Positions 42,470 through 54,326 of a DNA stretch of 64,000 nucleotides are shown here, piece by piece; position 1 is the first letter of the stretch, and the number at the start of each line of letters is the position of its first letter. The position numbers were made by a program, and so were the translations under genes. The notes under the pieces were generated by a model. That model was given only the letters and a program-made list of their open reading frames with translations, made no database searches and was not told the origin of the DNA. This stretch comes from Palaemon carinicauda (Eukaryota; Arthropoda; Malacostraca; Decapoda; Palaemonidae), in contig NC_090759.1 of assembly GCF_036898095.1 (NCBI RefSeq), positions 26,965,251-27,029,250 on the forward strand, in the 5' to 3' direction.

Positions 42470-45386
42470 CAGTGAACCCTCGTTTATCGCGGTAGATAGG
42501 TTCCAAACCCGGCCACGATAGCTGAAAATCCGCGAAGTAGGGACACCATATTTACGTATTTATTTAACATGTATATTCAGACTTTTAAAACTTTCCCTTT
42601 ACGTAGTACTGTTAACAAACTACCCTTTAATGTACAGAACACTTAATGCATGTACTACAGTACCCTAAACTAAAACAGGCACAAATATTAAAATGTTAGA
42701 TTATTAAAGTAGTATAAAAAAATAAAGATTGTTACTGTACTCACCACGAAAGAAGTTGAAGAAAAACTTGAATGATGATGGCGATGAATTTGCTGCACAG
42801 TAGAAATGATGATGATGAAGCTGATGATGTCTTCTACTGTGCAGCCAATGATAGTATTTTATGTCTCTTCAGACGGAGGTGTCTTTTCCTGGGACACCTC
42901 TTCAACTTCTTCCTGGGACACTTCTTCAATTTCTTCCAAAGGCATAGTAGCAGGAGGAACTGGCTCTTTTTTGCGAGGCTGGAAGAACATTGTGATCGGA
43001 AGTTGCTGCCGCTGCCTCTTTTTTCGCTCGAAGAGCATCCTGTAGGGAGTCATATCTTCATCGATTTTGTTGCAGAATTGCATAGAACGAACCATATCCT
43101 CGTCCCACTCTTGCGACAATTCTCTCAACTCCTTCGCAAGGTTGCAGAGCTTGGCAAGCCGTTCTAATGTTAAGCCCGTTTCTTCGACAATTTCTCGGGT
43201 CTCTTCCTATGTTTCACTGTCTTCTTCACTGGCCGATTTCGTCAGGTCTTCGAGGTCTGCGTCAGTTAGCGGCTGGGAATGGCAGTCCAACAACTCGTCG
43301 ACGTCTTCAGTCGTCATGTCGCCAAACCCGTCAGCTCCAATTATCGCAGCCAACTGCACAGATTTCAGTATTGCAGAGCGTTGAATCTCAGCAGGTGTAA
43401 ATCCCTCGTCATCGTAAACAATTTGGGGCCACAACTTCTTCCAGCTCGTATTAACAGTAGCAGATTTCATTTCTTTCAGTGCCTTCTGGATGTTCTGCAG
43501 GCACGTGGCTATTGTGTACTTCCGCCAGTACACCTTCAAATTGAATGTTTCATCCTCATCATCTTGGGCAGCATCCACACACGCAACGAGGTCCGCCAAG
43601 GTGTTCTTCGTGTAGAGGGCCTTGAACGCCCTGATAATCCCCTGGTCCATTGGTTAAATTAATGACGTTGTGTTGGGTGGCAGGAACTCAACCTGAATGC
43701 CCTCATGCGAAAGATCAGTTGCGTGTCCACCAGTGTTATCCATAAGGAGAAGGATCTTAAATGGCAAGCCCTTCTCTAAGAGATATTTACTGACTTGCGG
43801 GATAAAACACTGGTGGAACCAGTTGGAGGTCAGCATCTTCGTAATCCATGCTTTTGGATTATGCATCTAGTACACAGGAAGGAGATTCTTATTTTTATTT
43901 TTCAAAGTGCGGGGGTTTTTCGATTTGTAAATAAGCCCCGTCTTTAGCAAAAATCCAGCAGCATTGCCACACATCACGAGGGTAACACGATCTTTGAATG
44001 CTTTAAAGCCAGAGGCTTTGGCTTCTTCTTTGAACAGGAAAGTTCACGACGGCATTCTCTTCCAAAACAAGCCGGTCTCATCCATATTAAACACTTGTTC
44101 GGGCTTGTATCCACCTTCAGTGATAATGTTCTTAAATGTCTCATTCAGCAGCGGTAGTGTCAGCAGAAGTAGCCTCGCCATGCAGGGAAACGCTTTTCAG
44201 GCCGAAGCGTTTCTGAAACCGCGAACCATCCTTTGCTGGCGGAAAAACGTTGTTTCTGAGGCTGGGTATCAGTGGATGTCCCTGCTTGAGGTTCATCTAG
44301 TACATCATCTTCGTCTTCTTCAGCATGGTCGCCATGGTCGTCTTTAGGTTCCTTTCCCGCAAAATTCTCATAGAAACCCAAAGCCTTGGTTCGGATGGTT
44401 TTCGTATCCAAGGCTATGTTCTTCTTCTGGCAGTCGGCAATCCAGATTGCTAAAGCACCTTCCATACTTACGATCGTTTTATTACGAGCGGTAACAACTC
44501 GCTTTGCTGACCTGCTAAAGGTGATGGCAGCTGTCTTTCTAATGTTCGCATCGTCCTTCTTAATGTATTAAACGGTGGATTCGTTCACTCCAAAATGGCG
44601 GGCTGCGGCCGCGTAACTTCTGCCTTCTTTCAGCATATCGAGAAGTGTCACCTTCTCAGCAATCGTCATCATTTTTCGGTGGCGTTTAGGCTCACTACCA
44701 GCCTTAGTAGAAGCAGAATGCTTAGGAGCCATTGAACGCTTGGGAGCCATTGAACGCTTGGGAGCCATTGAACGCTTGGGAGCCATTGTAGGGGTTAAAC
44801 AGAAAGTTCAACAAAAAGTTCAACTTCAAACAGTCACGCACAGCACAGTTTAAAGTTACACAGTAACGTAGCAGCATCTACCCGGCGAGAGAGCGGCAAA
44901 CAAAGTGGCCGCGAGAAGATGCTACTGGTCAGAGAAAAGCCAAGCTGCTGCGGATTGGAGAAGCGGTCAAAACACCAATCACAGGCTAGATTACAAAACT
45001 TGGGAGCTGATTCGTCATCTTAGATTACAAAACTTGGGAGCTGATTCGTCATCTATTGGTTGGGAGCTGATTCGTCATCTATCAGCACTGGAACCAATCA
45101 CAGTCCGTCTTACATGCTGCGTAGTAGTTACAAATTCAAATACAAGGTACTATATATGCTTTACGTATGCTATTTTACGCTTGTTTTGTTGTAGGATATG
45201 TACGCTTATTTGAGATGTGATTTTTGCAACAAAGAATATTATTGGATGCAGTACTACGTATACATACAAAAGATTCATGGAAAAGATGCGATATATTTCT
45301 TTTATAATATATACATGCGTAATGAAAAAAGTCCGCGAAGTCGTAAATCCGCGATGGTCGAACCGCGAAGTAGCGAGACCTCACTG
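42470..45386 (-). mobile_element. Tigger (pogo superfamily) DNA transposon, 2.9 kb, TA target
   Basis: The left terminus CAGTGAACCCTCGTTTATCG pairs with the right terminus (inward) CAGTGAGGTCTCGCTACTTC, with GCGG and CCGCGAAGTA motifs in both subterminal regions. It is flanked by TA at 42,468-42,469 and 45,387-45,388. Removing it rejoins the RT sequence of copy 4 (ATCCAA-TA-TCATTGA), as in copy 3 at 34,560. It carries a broken transposase gene on the minus strand. Confidence 0.93.
43207..44786 (-). pseudogene. Tigger transposase, frameshifted
   Basis: Starts at 44,786 with tandem MAPKRS repeats, then a helix-turn-helix (MMTIAEKVTLLDMLKEG, YAAAARHFGVNESTV). A second open part (44,465-44,160) has GALAIWIADCQKKNIALDTK, as in CENP-B-type binding domains, and an acidic linker. 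The DDE domain shows NMDETGLFWKR (about 44,080; first Asp), then a stop, LLLMDNTGGHA (about 43,735; second Asp), and PMDQGIIRAF (about 43,640; third Asp) directly after a TAA replacing the usual Gln. The C-terminal part ends near 43,207. All three catalytic Asp are present, but stops and shifts inactivate the gene. Confidence 0.88.
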
Positions 45387-45388
45387 TA

Positions 45389-47216
45389 TCATTGAAATCC
45401 CTTGCCATGGGATCGGCAAGGGGGCAAGCTTTCGGGCAGAAGTCCAAACCCTGTTGAAGAAGGGCGCTCTCCAAGAGGTCCTCAACGGATCCCCAGGCTT
45501 CTTCAGTTGACTCTTTTTTGTAAAGAAGGCGTCTGGGGGCTGTAGACCAGTCATCAACCTCTCGGCTCTGAACAAGTTTGTCAAACAAACTCCATTCAGC
45601 ATGGGGAGGGCAGACACGGTCAGACTGGTAGTAAGACCGCAAGACTTCATGTGCACACTGGACCTAAAGGACGCGTACTTCCAGATCTCAGTCCATCCGT
45701 CTTCAAGGAAATACTTAACATTCAGCCTGGACAACAGAAAATACCAGTTCAAGGTGCTGTGCTTTGGTCTTTCCACAACACCACAAGTCTTCACCAGAGT
45801 GTTCACCCTAGTATCATCTTGAGCACAAAGGATTGGCATCCGTCTCATCTGTTATCTGAACGACTGGTTAATCCTAGCAGACTCGGTGTCAACCCTTCTT
45901 TAACACCGAGACAAACTTCTGAGACTTTGCCAAGATCTGGGGATCATGGTAAATCTCGAGAAGTCTTCCCTGCTTCCCACTCAAAGACTGGTATACTTAG
46001 GCATGATTAAAGACACCACTCTCCACAAAGCCTTCCCATCAGATGACAGGATAGCAAGGCTGAGGAAGGTCGCAAGACCTTTTCTCAGACGAGAAGAACT
46101 TCCAGCCCAATCGTGGTTACTTCTCCTCGGTCACCTTTCATCACTGGCCCGCATAGTTCCCAATGGTCGCTTCAGGATGAGATCCCTCCAGTGGCGACTC
46201 GAGTCCCGATGGAATCAAGCTTACGACTTCCCCGGACACCCAGATCCCCATGGGACCTACGGTACTGACAGACCTCCAGTGGTGTGTGGTAGACAAGAAC
46301 CTACGAAAGGGAGTGGATCTTCTTGTATTCCCCCCGGATTTGATGCTGTTTTAAAAAAAAGGGTGGGGGTTCCACGTGCTGCATCACCTGACCTCAGGCC
46401 TCTGGTCAGAGTCAGAAAAGTACCTCCACATAAATCTCCTAAAGATGAAGGCCGTCTTTCTAGCCCTTCAACAGTCACTCTGGTGGTGATGAGCGACAAC
46501 ACCACAGTAGTGGCCTACATCAACAAACAAGGTGGTACTTTTTCACAGCAACTATCCCATCTAGCAGTAGAGATACTGAGATGGGCCGAAATCCACTCGA
46601 TACCACTATCGGCACGCTTCATTCTGAGCAAGAGGAATGTGCTCGCCAACAACCTGAGCAGAGCATCTTAGATAGTGAGTACCGAGTGGTCTTTGGATCA
46701 TCTAGTAGCCAACAAAGTCCTGACTTTGTGGGGTTCTCCGACTGTGAACCCCTTCACAACGGCCCTGAACTAAAGGCTCCCGCTGTACTGTGGGACAACA
46801 TCGACGTTTACTCCTTTCCCCTGTTTTGTCTGATGAGGAGGGTACTCAACAAGACCAGAACATTGGTCAATCTTTCAATGACCCTCATAGCTCCGCTATG
46901 GCTTCACGCGGAATGGTTCCCGAACCTTTTGCAACTCCTAACGAAGCCGCCAAGAGAACTCCCTCCACGACACAATCTACTCAAACAACCACATGCCAAC
47001 ATCTTCCACAAAGCTGTAGCTTCATTACAACTTCACGCCTGGAGACTATCCAGCATCTCCTCTCTGAGAGAGGATTTTCGCAACAAGTTGTGGTCAGGAT
47101 GTGTGGACACCTGCGAAAGTCATCAGCGGCAGTCTACCAGGCAAAGTGGAAAGTCTTCTGTGCTTGGTGTCGTGGAAGTGGTATCTCTCTACTCGATGCC
47201 ACTATTCCAGCAATAG
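45389..47216 (+). pseudogene. DIRS RT - RNase H (copy 4), split by Tigger
   Basis: The RT N-terminus lies before the Tigger (about 42,300-42,467) and continues from 45,389. Motif A is TLDLKDAYFQISVHPSSRK (about 45,655) and motif B is FGLSTTPQVFTRV. Motif C is damaged: Asp replaced in ICYLNDWLILADS (about 45,850), and there is a stop near 45,822. RNase H retains MSDNTTVVAYINKQGG (46,488 onward), but a deletion removes residues between the conserved Glu region and MSDN (LALQQ joined to SLWW, about 46,470). A further deletion of about 40 bp after SPTV (about 46,790) brings WDNIDVYSF closer. Not functional. Confidence 0.82.
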
Positions 47217-48084
47217 CAAAGTTCCTCGTGTATTTGCGTGAAGAAATGTGCCTATCAGTCTCGGCAGTGAAAGGCTATCGCTCAGCCTTAAGCCTCGCCC
47301 TCAGGCTGAAAGTAATGGATATTTCTTCATCGCTAGAACCTTCTCTACTCATACGGAGTTATGAACTTACCTGCCCTCAGTCGGAAGTGAGACCTCCCCC
47401 ATGGAACGTGGTTCGAGTTCTCAGGTCTCTTAAGAGACCTCCCTATGAACCATTACGCCAGGCATCAGATCGCCACCTAACTTGGAAGACGGTGTTCCTA
47501 CTAGCTTTGGCCTCGGCTCAGCGAGTCAGCAAACTTCATGGTCTCTCGTATGACATCGCCCATTCAAAGGAATGGGGGGAGGTAACATTCAGCTTCGTCT
47601 CTGAGTTTATTGCTAAGACTCAGAACCCAGGAGTAGCGGATCCTCGATTCGACTCCTTTCAGATTTCTAGTCTCCGTATTGTAACAGCTGACCCAGACCA
47701 TCTCTTACTATCCCCAGTAAGGAGCTTGAGGCTGTACCTCAAGAGAACAGCCGCAGACTGTCCTCGTGTGCTAGCACTATTCTCAGCACAGGAAGGACTA
47801 AGAAGAGGGTCACCAAGAATACCATCTCTGCATGGATTCGCAGGGTCATTGACCTGGCACTGAATCCAGACCCTTCTTCTTCACGTCGCCCCCAGGCCAC
47901 ATGATGTCAGGGGCGTAGCTACATCCCTGGCCTTCAAAAGAAATTTTTCAGTGACGCAGGTTCTTCAAACTGGGGTGTGGAAATGGCATACGACCTTCAC
48001 ATCCCACTACCTGCAAGACGTGACTCACAGGAGACTCGATACTTTCTCTATCAGTCCTGTGGTGGCTGCACAACAACTGGTTTA
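46960..48084 (+). pseudogene. DIRS tyrosine recombinase, frameshifted (copy 4)
   Basis: The frame open over 46,790-47,863 contains TSRLETIQHLLSERGFSQQ, YQAKWKVFCAWCRGSGI, VSAVKGYRSALSLALRLK and SAQRVSKLHGL (catalytic Arg I present). A one-base loss near 47,783 (ALFVSTG expected) and another shift just before HDVR (about 47,895) break it. Trp (GVWKW) and Tyr (SHYLQDV, about 48,007) are present downstream to PVVAAQQLV. Confidence 0.85.
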
Positions 48085-48562
48085 AAACCTCAAGCTCCTT
48101 ATTGGACAAGTAGCAGAAGGTTGAGGGCATTGTTACCCGGTTTTAATCTGCATGAATGAAAAGGTTTGACTGGCCCTTGTTCTTTTCTTCATCATCCCCT
48201 CCCTTGGGGAAAGCAGCATCCTGGGTTCTCTGCATAGCTGACCTCAAACCACTGTAGGTAAACCATGCTCCCTTGTGTTCCTAGTAATAATATTAATACT
48301 GTTATGTCCCCATACCCTGACGAGGTGGTATTGGGAAAGTCCTAGTCTACAAGTTTCCATCTAAAGAACTTCAGAACAACTTTCTAGGACGAGTCACACT
48401 TCTTCATACCTTCACACACAGCTTGCGTAGGCCGCAGACCTTGCGTAGCAAGGTTTTAGTGAGGTGCAGGGGCTCCTTATTTCTTGAGTGCTATTACACT
48501 CAGATAAGGAGCCCCCGGGCAAAGCTAAAAGCTAGACTGGCTGGGACATCCACCCTTCCTAA
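48085..48562 (+). other. conserved DIRS 3' non-coding region (copy 4)
   Basis: Colinear with the equivalent regions of copies 1-3 and G, with the same landmark blocks. No coding potential. Confidence 0.6.
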
Positions 48563-48893
48563 TGGTTTGTTTTCCAGTTACAGAACAAATTATAAATTCG
48601 TAGATAATTTGTCTTCCTAACTATACAAACTTTAGCTATTTAACCAAACTTGCCCGCCAGCCCTATCCTCCTTGAAATCCTACCTCCAAGCAAAGTGAGC
48701 TCAAGCACAGGTGTGTGAGAGGGGGGGTTAGCAAGCTACCCTCCCCTACCCCGCTAACTAGCGGTGTGGGTAGTAAACCCTCGTTAAAAATTAATGGCTC
48801 GTCATTTCAGCTATGCCGAAAGTAATACCCCTATAAAATAGCTAAGGTTTGTATAATTAGGAAAAATACAAATTATCTACGAATTTGTCATTT
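48563..48893 (+). repeat. ICR (48,563-48,652, slightly deleted) and right ITR (48,690-48,893), copy 4
   Basis: The ICR has the usual two halves, but about 8 bp are missing in the TTTGTATTTTTCC part and the junction reads AAATTATAAATTCG instead of AAATGACAAATTCG. The right ITR pairs with 38,281-38,470. Confidence 0.85.
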
Positions 48894-49634
48894 TTATTAC
48901 AGTTACTCCGCTCCTCCCTTCTCCCGTGGATGTCGACTGGGAAAGGAAGGGCGCAATACTTATTTTAATGTTGTTCCATCGGGGTTCCTCTTCGGAGTTC
49001 CTCCCTAGGGAATTTTTCTGTTAAATAATTAATTTTATTTTTTCCCAGTTAACTATTCAGTTTTCTTCGTTCAACTGAGAGTACCGACGAAGTAGACCTG
49101 TTCTGTTCATGCCTGAGGAATCTGCTGTCACTGTCGTCCCTCAGAGGGCGTCGTCATGGGCGTCATCCCTTCTCTTAGATGTACTCCCGTGACAACATGA
49201 CCAGCACTTCAGATCATCTTGGAACGCTAACCAGGAGGTTCGCCTCCAGGGGTTGGACAACTTCCCTTCCAAGAGAAAGTTTCCTCCTCAGGTGTGAGGT
49301 TGTTTCTCCCTTCCGAGAGAGAACTTCCCACATATTGATAAATTCATCGTCTCCAACTGCTGTTGCTGCCTTCACCCAGACTTCTCTCCTCCCTTGCTGA
49401 GTCTCTCTTCCTTCAGGGGTGGAGCAGTCTTGGCAAGTCTCTTCTATGAAGTTTTTACCTCTCGTTCACGAGGGAGGCCACTCATAGAGACTCCTCTTCG
49501 GAGGATCGCTACTGTTGAAGGTCAGCTTGCTGATCTACCGGCTCTCACGTGTGTCATCAAGTATCTTCTATGAAGTGTTCACACCTCTCGTTCGCGAGAG
49601 AGGCCACTCATAGAGACACCTCTTCGGAGGATTA

Positions 49635-50405
49635 CTCTGCTCATCAGTTCCTGATAATCCTAGCAGCAGACCTACCAGCGCAACCTTGCGCTGCAACTTA
49701 GTCCATGGACTCCTCCTAAGGCCAGATTGCTGGTCCACTGGCGCTCATGGACTTCATCAGTTCCTGATCATCCTACCAGCAGACCTACCAGCGCAACCTT
49801 GCGCTGCAACTTAGTCTGTGGACTTCGGTCCTGGACTCGTCCTAAGGCCAGCTTGCTGGTCCACGGCCCTCATGGGCTTTATCAGTTCCTGATCATCCTA
49901 CCAGTAGACTTACCAGCGCAACCTTGCGCTGCAACTTAGTCCGTGGACTTCGGTCCTGGACACTTCTATGGACTTTTCACGGTTGCCATCAGTGGATGTT
50001 CGCCCTTCCAAATGGCACATCCCAGTTCCTGATTGTCCTACCAGCTGACCTACCAATCTACCAACGCAACCTTATGCCGCTGGTAGTCCTTTGGACTTTG
50101 GTCCTGGACTCTTCCGCGGACCTTTTACGGTCCCCATCAGTAGAGGCTCGCCCTTCCAAAGGGCACTTCCCAGTTCCTGATCGTCTTACCAGCTAACCTA
50201 CCGAGCTACCAACGCAACCTTACGCCGCTGTTAGTCCTTGGACTTCGGTCCTGGACTCTTCCATGGACCTTTTACGGTCTCCATCATGCATGTTTGCCCT
50301 TCCAAAGGGCTCATCCCAGTCGTCCTGCCAGCTGACCTGCCGACCTACTAGCACTACCTTACGCAGTTAGTCCTTGGACTTCGGTCGTGGACTCTTCTGA
50401 GGATC
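49635..50405 (+). repeat. tandem array of about 115-140-bp units in G
   Basis: About six diverged units, each with CAGTTCCTGAT(C/A)(A/G)TC, CTACCAGC(A/T)GACCTACC, CAACGCAACCTT or AGCGCAACCTT and TTGGACTTCGGTCCTGGAC. The first three share GCGCAACCTTGCGCTGCAAC and the last three TTTTACGGTC and GCCCTTCCAAAGGG, indicating two rounds of expansion from one gag segment. Confidence 0.85.
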
Positions 50406-50564
50406 ACCAGCTCCCTCCTGCCAGCTTTATCATGCGCGCGCGGATCACCAGCTCCCTCCCGCCAGCTTTATCATGTGCGCGCGGAAGACTGTTGGCGCGC
50501 GCGCATGATAAAGCTGGTAGGAGGGAGCTGGTGATCCTCAGAAGAGTCCAGGACCAAAGTCCAA
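50374..50564 (+). repeat. strong inverted repeat (69-bp arms)
   Basis: 50,374-50,442 and 50,496-50,564 are reverse complements with about three or four mismatches (for example GGATCACCAGCTCCCTCC against GGAGGGAGCTGGTGATCC). The 53-bp loop contains a further direct copy of the arm's inner part (GATCACCAGCTCCCTCCCGC). This indicates a local inverted duplication. Confidence 0.92.
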
Positions 50565-51479
50565 CAGTCTTCTGCACACGCCGACAGTCTTCCGCACGCG
50601 CGCCCGAGTGCCGATGGTCACTCGCGAGCGGGCCCGATGGTCTTCCGCTCTTGCGCGCCCGCCGACAGTCTTCCGCTCCTGTGCGCCCGCCGACGGTCTT
50701 CCGCGCATGGGTGCCAATGGTTTCCCACACCAATGGTCTTCCACACACGCGCGCCAGCAGTCTCCACGTAGTACTCTCACGCACGTGCCAATGCACCCAC
50801 CCTTGCGCAACCAGTCACACGCTTCGGCGCATTCTGGGGAGACTGCACAAAACTAAACAGTGCCTTACTGCGCGCCAGCGCTCTTCCGCACTTTCCTGCG
50901 CCTCCTGCGCAGTTGCGGTCTCGGATCCAATGTGCCAGCTCTTGCCAAAGAGCCAGTGCTCACAGATCCAATGCGCCAGCTCTTGCCTAAGACCAGCGCT
51001 TGCCTGCTCTCCAGGCAGAAATTAAGTACCAGCATCATCCTGTGTACCTTTGCTCCAGTACTCTCCTGCACACTCGCGCAATAGGCAGAAAAAAGAAATA
51101 AAACTTTTGGACAGGTCACCATTGCCCCATTCCTCCCCGCAAACATAACATTGCCACTGGGAAAAGAGGAAAGAGGCTTCACAGAAGGATTCAAGATCCC
51201 GAAGATTCCATCTTACAAGGGGAATCCTTGGTCCCTGTCTCTTCTGAAGTTTCTTTTTTTTTCTTTTCCTTTACAGAACACTGTCAGCAAACAGGAAAGC
51301 ATCAACAGTCTGATCTCTAGATCACTGTTTGCTGATGGCTAGTTCACGGTTTACCGATTGCTAGGTCGCCGATCACCAGATCGCCAATTGCTAGCTCAAC
51401 GCTGATCTGTGACCTCTAGTCTCTCCAATGACTAACGATCTCCAATTTCTAGCGTTCCAATCACCGATTGCTAGTCAAT

Positions 51480-51640
51480 AACCAGTCATCAGCTTGCTGA
51501 TCACTAGATCACTGATGGGCAGCTCATTTTTCAATCATTGAACTCAGCTCGCTGATCTCTGACCAGCCCATCTTCAGCTTGCTCATCTCTGACCAACCTG
51601 GGGGGAACCATAATCAGCTTGCTGATCTCTAACTCACCAT
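51480..51640 (+). repeat. diverged short tandem units CAGCTTGCTGATCTCT
   Basis: Four imperfect units at spacings of roughly 40-60 bp (CAGCTTGCTGATCACTAG, CAGCTCGCTGATCTCTGACC, CAGCTTGCTCATCTCTGACC, CAGCTTGCTGATCTCTAACT) in the non-coding middle of G. Confidence 0.65.
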
Positions 51641-52090
51641 CGGCTCACAGACCACTGATTCACCGATTATTGGCAATTCGCCAGCAGTTCGTGACTCGAA
51701 CTTACTAGTCAACCTCTGCCCGTAGTTCCCTAGATCAGAAGGTATACAACATACTTCTCGCTACTGGCTGTTCGCCATCACACTAAAGTGATCGGCAAAC
51801 TTTCGACAACCCTCATCAACGGCTTGTCGACAGGGAACTACTTGCGAGCACTCTCCAACTGCACAGTAACCATGATACCCAACTGTTAACCATTGATTAA
51901 CATTCGCCAGATTGATTCTATTCTAAGGAATAGCATCAATCCCATCAGGGCGCATGGTAAGGCTAAGCATTGCCTTCCTCCTGTTGTTAGTTAAAGGAAT
52001 TCTCTCCCAGGGAAGAATTCTTACACTGGGTATCGTGTCTGATCCTTTACGACACGAGTCAAGACTCCAGCGTCGACAATCTTCCATGCA

Positions 52091-53300
52091 AAAGGATGTG
52101 CAAGGAGCTGTCCCTATGGGTCGATGTCCTTCCAGGCCCAAACCATCCATCTAGGAAGGTTGGAAGATTCAGTCTAGACAAACAAGAAACACCAGTTCAG
52201 GGCACTGTGCTTCGGTCTTTCCACTACACCCATCCTGGTCTCACAGGATCGTCTTCTGTCTCCTCCGTTTCTGGACGACTGACTGACCTTAGCAGACTCA
52301 GTGGTAACCTTGCATTAGCACCAGAACTTCTGAAGTCTTTTTACCAAGGTCCAGTGATCAGGGTATACCTGCGGAAGTCTTCCCTACTTCCCTCCCAGAA
52401 GAATGGTGTATCTGGGAATGATTCTAGACACCAATCTCCACAAAACCTTCTCGAAAACGAGGACAACTCCCATTCCAAAGGGACTTGAGTCGGACTGGAA
52501 TTAGGCCCTCGATCCCCCAAACATTCTGATCTCCATGGGACCAGAAGTTTGGATGAACCTCAAGGGATGGGTGTCAGTTGAGAATCTACAGAGCGGCATA
52601 GCCTTCTCATCCTTCCCCACCCCTCGGACTTGATGTTGTGCTTAGAACACATCAAAAGAAGAGAGGAGGGACCATAGTGCTGCACCACACAACCTCAGCC
52701 CTCTGGACAGAGTCCGAAAGTACCTTCACTTAAATCTCTTGAGAGATGAAGGCCAACTTTCTGGTCCTTCAGCAGCCTCATCGGTTCCTAACAGACCACT
52801 CACTGATGTGATGGACGACAACACCACACACCACATTAAGACTCACATCAGCAATCAAGAAAGCACTAAGATGGGCCAAAGTCCGTTCGGTAGCATTATC
52901 AGCCCGCTTCATTTCAGACTAGAAGAACATGCTCGCCGACAATCTGTGCATAGCATTTCAGATAAGGTATACCGAATGGATCTTTGGATCGGCTTGTAGC
53001 CGACAAAGTCCCGACTTTACGGGGTCCTCCAACTAGGGATCTGTTCACAACGCTCCTGAATCTCAGGCTGCCGTTGCTCCCCAGCCCTAGACCCCAAGGT
53101 TCTCTGGCAACAACGGTGGGTACAACAATGGTGTTACGTCTCGTCCCTGTTTTATCTGGAGAAGGACACTCAAGAAGGCTAGAATATCAGTCAACCTCTC
53201 AAGGACTCTCTTAGCTCTGCTATGGCAATATGCAGAACGGTTTCCAAACCTTTTGCAGCTCCTGATAGAGCCTCCAAGAGAACCCTCTCCTCATTACAGA
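52091..53300 (+). pseudogene. RT - RNase H of G, strongly decayed
   Basis: Nucleotide similarity to the RT of copies 2-4 is visible but riddled with indels. CATCCATCTAGGAAGG near 52,143 corresponds to the HPSSRK codons, and CTGGACGACTGACTGACCTT near 52,264 corresponds to the YLDD region. GATGAAGGCCAACTTTCTGG near 52,745 corresponds to MKAVFLAL and GACGACAACACCACA near 52,814 to MSDNTT. No frame is maintained. Confidence 0.7.
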
Positions 53301-54326
53301 CAACCCACTTCGGCACCTACCACAAGCTATAGCTTTGCTAAGATTGTATGCCTGGAGACTACCCAGTACATCTTTGCGAAAAGGTTGTCTAGATATCTGA
53401 GGAATTCCTCAGCATCAGTCTGCCAGGCAGTATAACGTCTTGTGTGGTTGGTGTCATGTGAAAGTGTCTCTCTCCACTCGATACCTCTATTCCAGCAATA
53501 GCGGAATCCTCGAGTACAGTATATACAAGAGGAAAAGACCCCCTATTCAGTTTCGTCAGGTAAAGATGATCACTTGACCTTGATCCTTCACCTTCAAACT
53601 GAAAGATAAGGACATCCTCTCATCGATAGACCTTTCCTAACTCATACGGACTTACAACTTGCCTTTCTCCAGTCGGAATTGAGACCTTCCTCTAGGAACG
53701 TGGTTCTAATTCTCCGATCTCTAAAGAGACCTCCTTATGTTCTAGTTCACCAGGCAACAAGTATTCTCCTGATTTAAGAAGACAAGGTTCCTTCACACTC
53801 GGACAGCAACCATACGAGTCAAGGAACTTCATCTTCTCTCTTTCGACATCGCCCATTATTGAGAAGGGCGAAAGACAATGTTCAGTTTCGTCCCTGAGTA
53901 TGTCGCCAGACACAGTCTCCAGAGGTGACGGTTCCTACACAAGTCTCCACTCTGTAACGGACCATCCAGGTCATCCGTTACTGTACCCAGAGTAAGGTAT
54001 GAGACTTTACCTAAAGAAAACGGCAACAGCCCACCCGGGTCCCTTCTCTTGTCATCAGCAGTGGGAGAGACTAGAGGAGATCACCGAAACATCATCTCGA
54101 CATGACGACTCACAGTTTTAGGGGCATAGCTATGCCCTTGGTCCTTCTTAGCAGATTACTCTGTGACGCAGGTTTTACAAGAAAGGATGTGAATGCTCCA
54201 GGTGACTTTCACAACCTTTCTCCTGACCCACAGGAACTCAATACGATCTCTATCGGTCCGGTGGTGGCTGCACAACAGCTGGTTGTATACCTCAAGCTCC
54301 TTATTGGACAAGTAACAGAAGGTTGA
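53300..54326 (+). pseudogene. tyrosine recombinase of G, strongly decayed
   Basis: Traces of LSRYLRNSSASVCQ (53,390), SELRPSSRNVVLILRSLKRP (about 53,670) and MTTHSFRGIAMPL at 54,102 in place of HDVRGVATSL; the end IGPVVAAQQLV (about 54,255) is kept. Catalytic Arg I, the HxxR motif and Tyr cannot be traced in one frame. Confidence 0.7.

Larger units (their letters stand above)
38281..48893 (+). mobile_element. DIRS copy 4 (10.6 kb including a full-length Tigger)
   Basis: The left end TTTGTTCCATAATTGAAATA at 38,281 pairs with the right end at 48,690-48,893 (shared CCATTAATTTTTAACGAGGG). The 2,917-bp Tigger at 42,470-45,386 lies at the start of RT; without it the element is about 7.7 kb. Gag, RT-RNase H and YR are all frameshifted. 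It is inserted in G, 101 bp of G away from copy 3 and in the same orientation. Confidence 0.92.
48894..52090 (+). pseudogene. degenerate gag region of G with repeat expansions
   Basis: Fragments recall gag of the other copies: GAGACTCCTCTTCGGAGGA occurs twice (49,490 and 49,610) where copies 2-4 have it once, and GGACTTCGGTCCTGGACTCT recalls the LDLSAD segment. RS-type repeat sequence with GCGCGCC motifs occurs at 50,420-50,990. GGGAATCCTTGGTCCCTGTC near 51,220 matches the position before SQQPWFGAL in other copies. No ORF is convincing. Most of the conserved C-terminal core is absent. Confidence 0.5.

Noticed and set aside
42772..43662. Plus-strand ORFs in this interval.
   Set aside because: Shadows of the Tigger transposase, which reads clearly on the minus strand.
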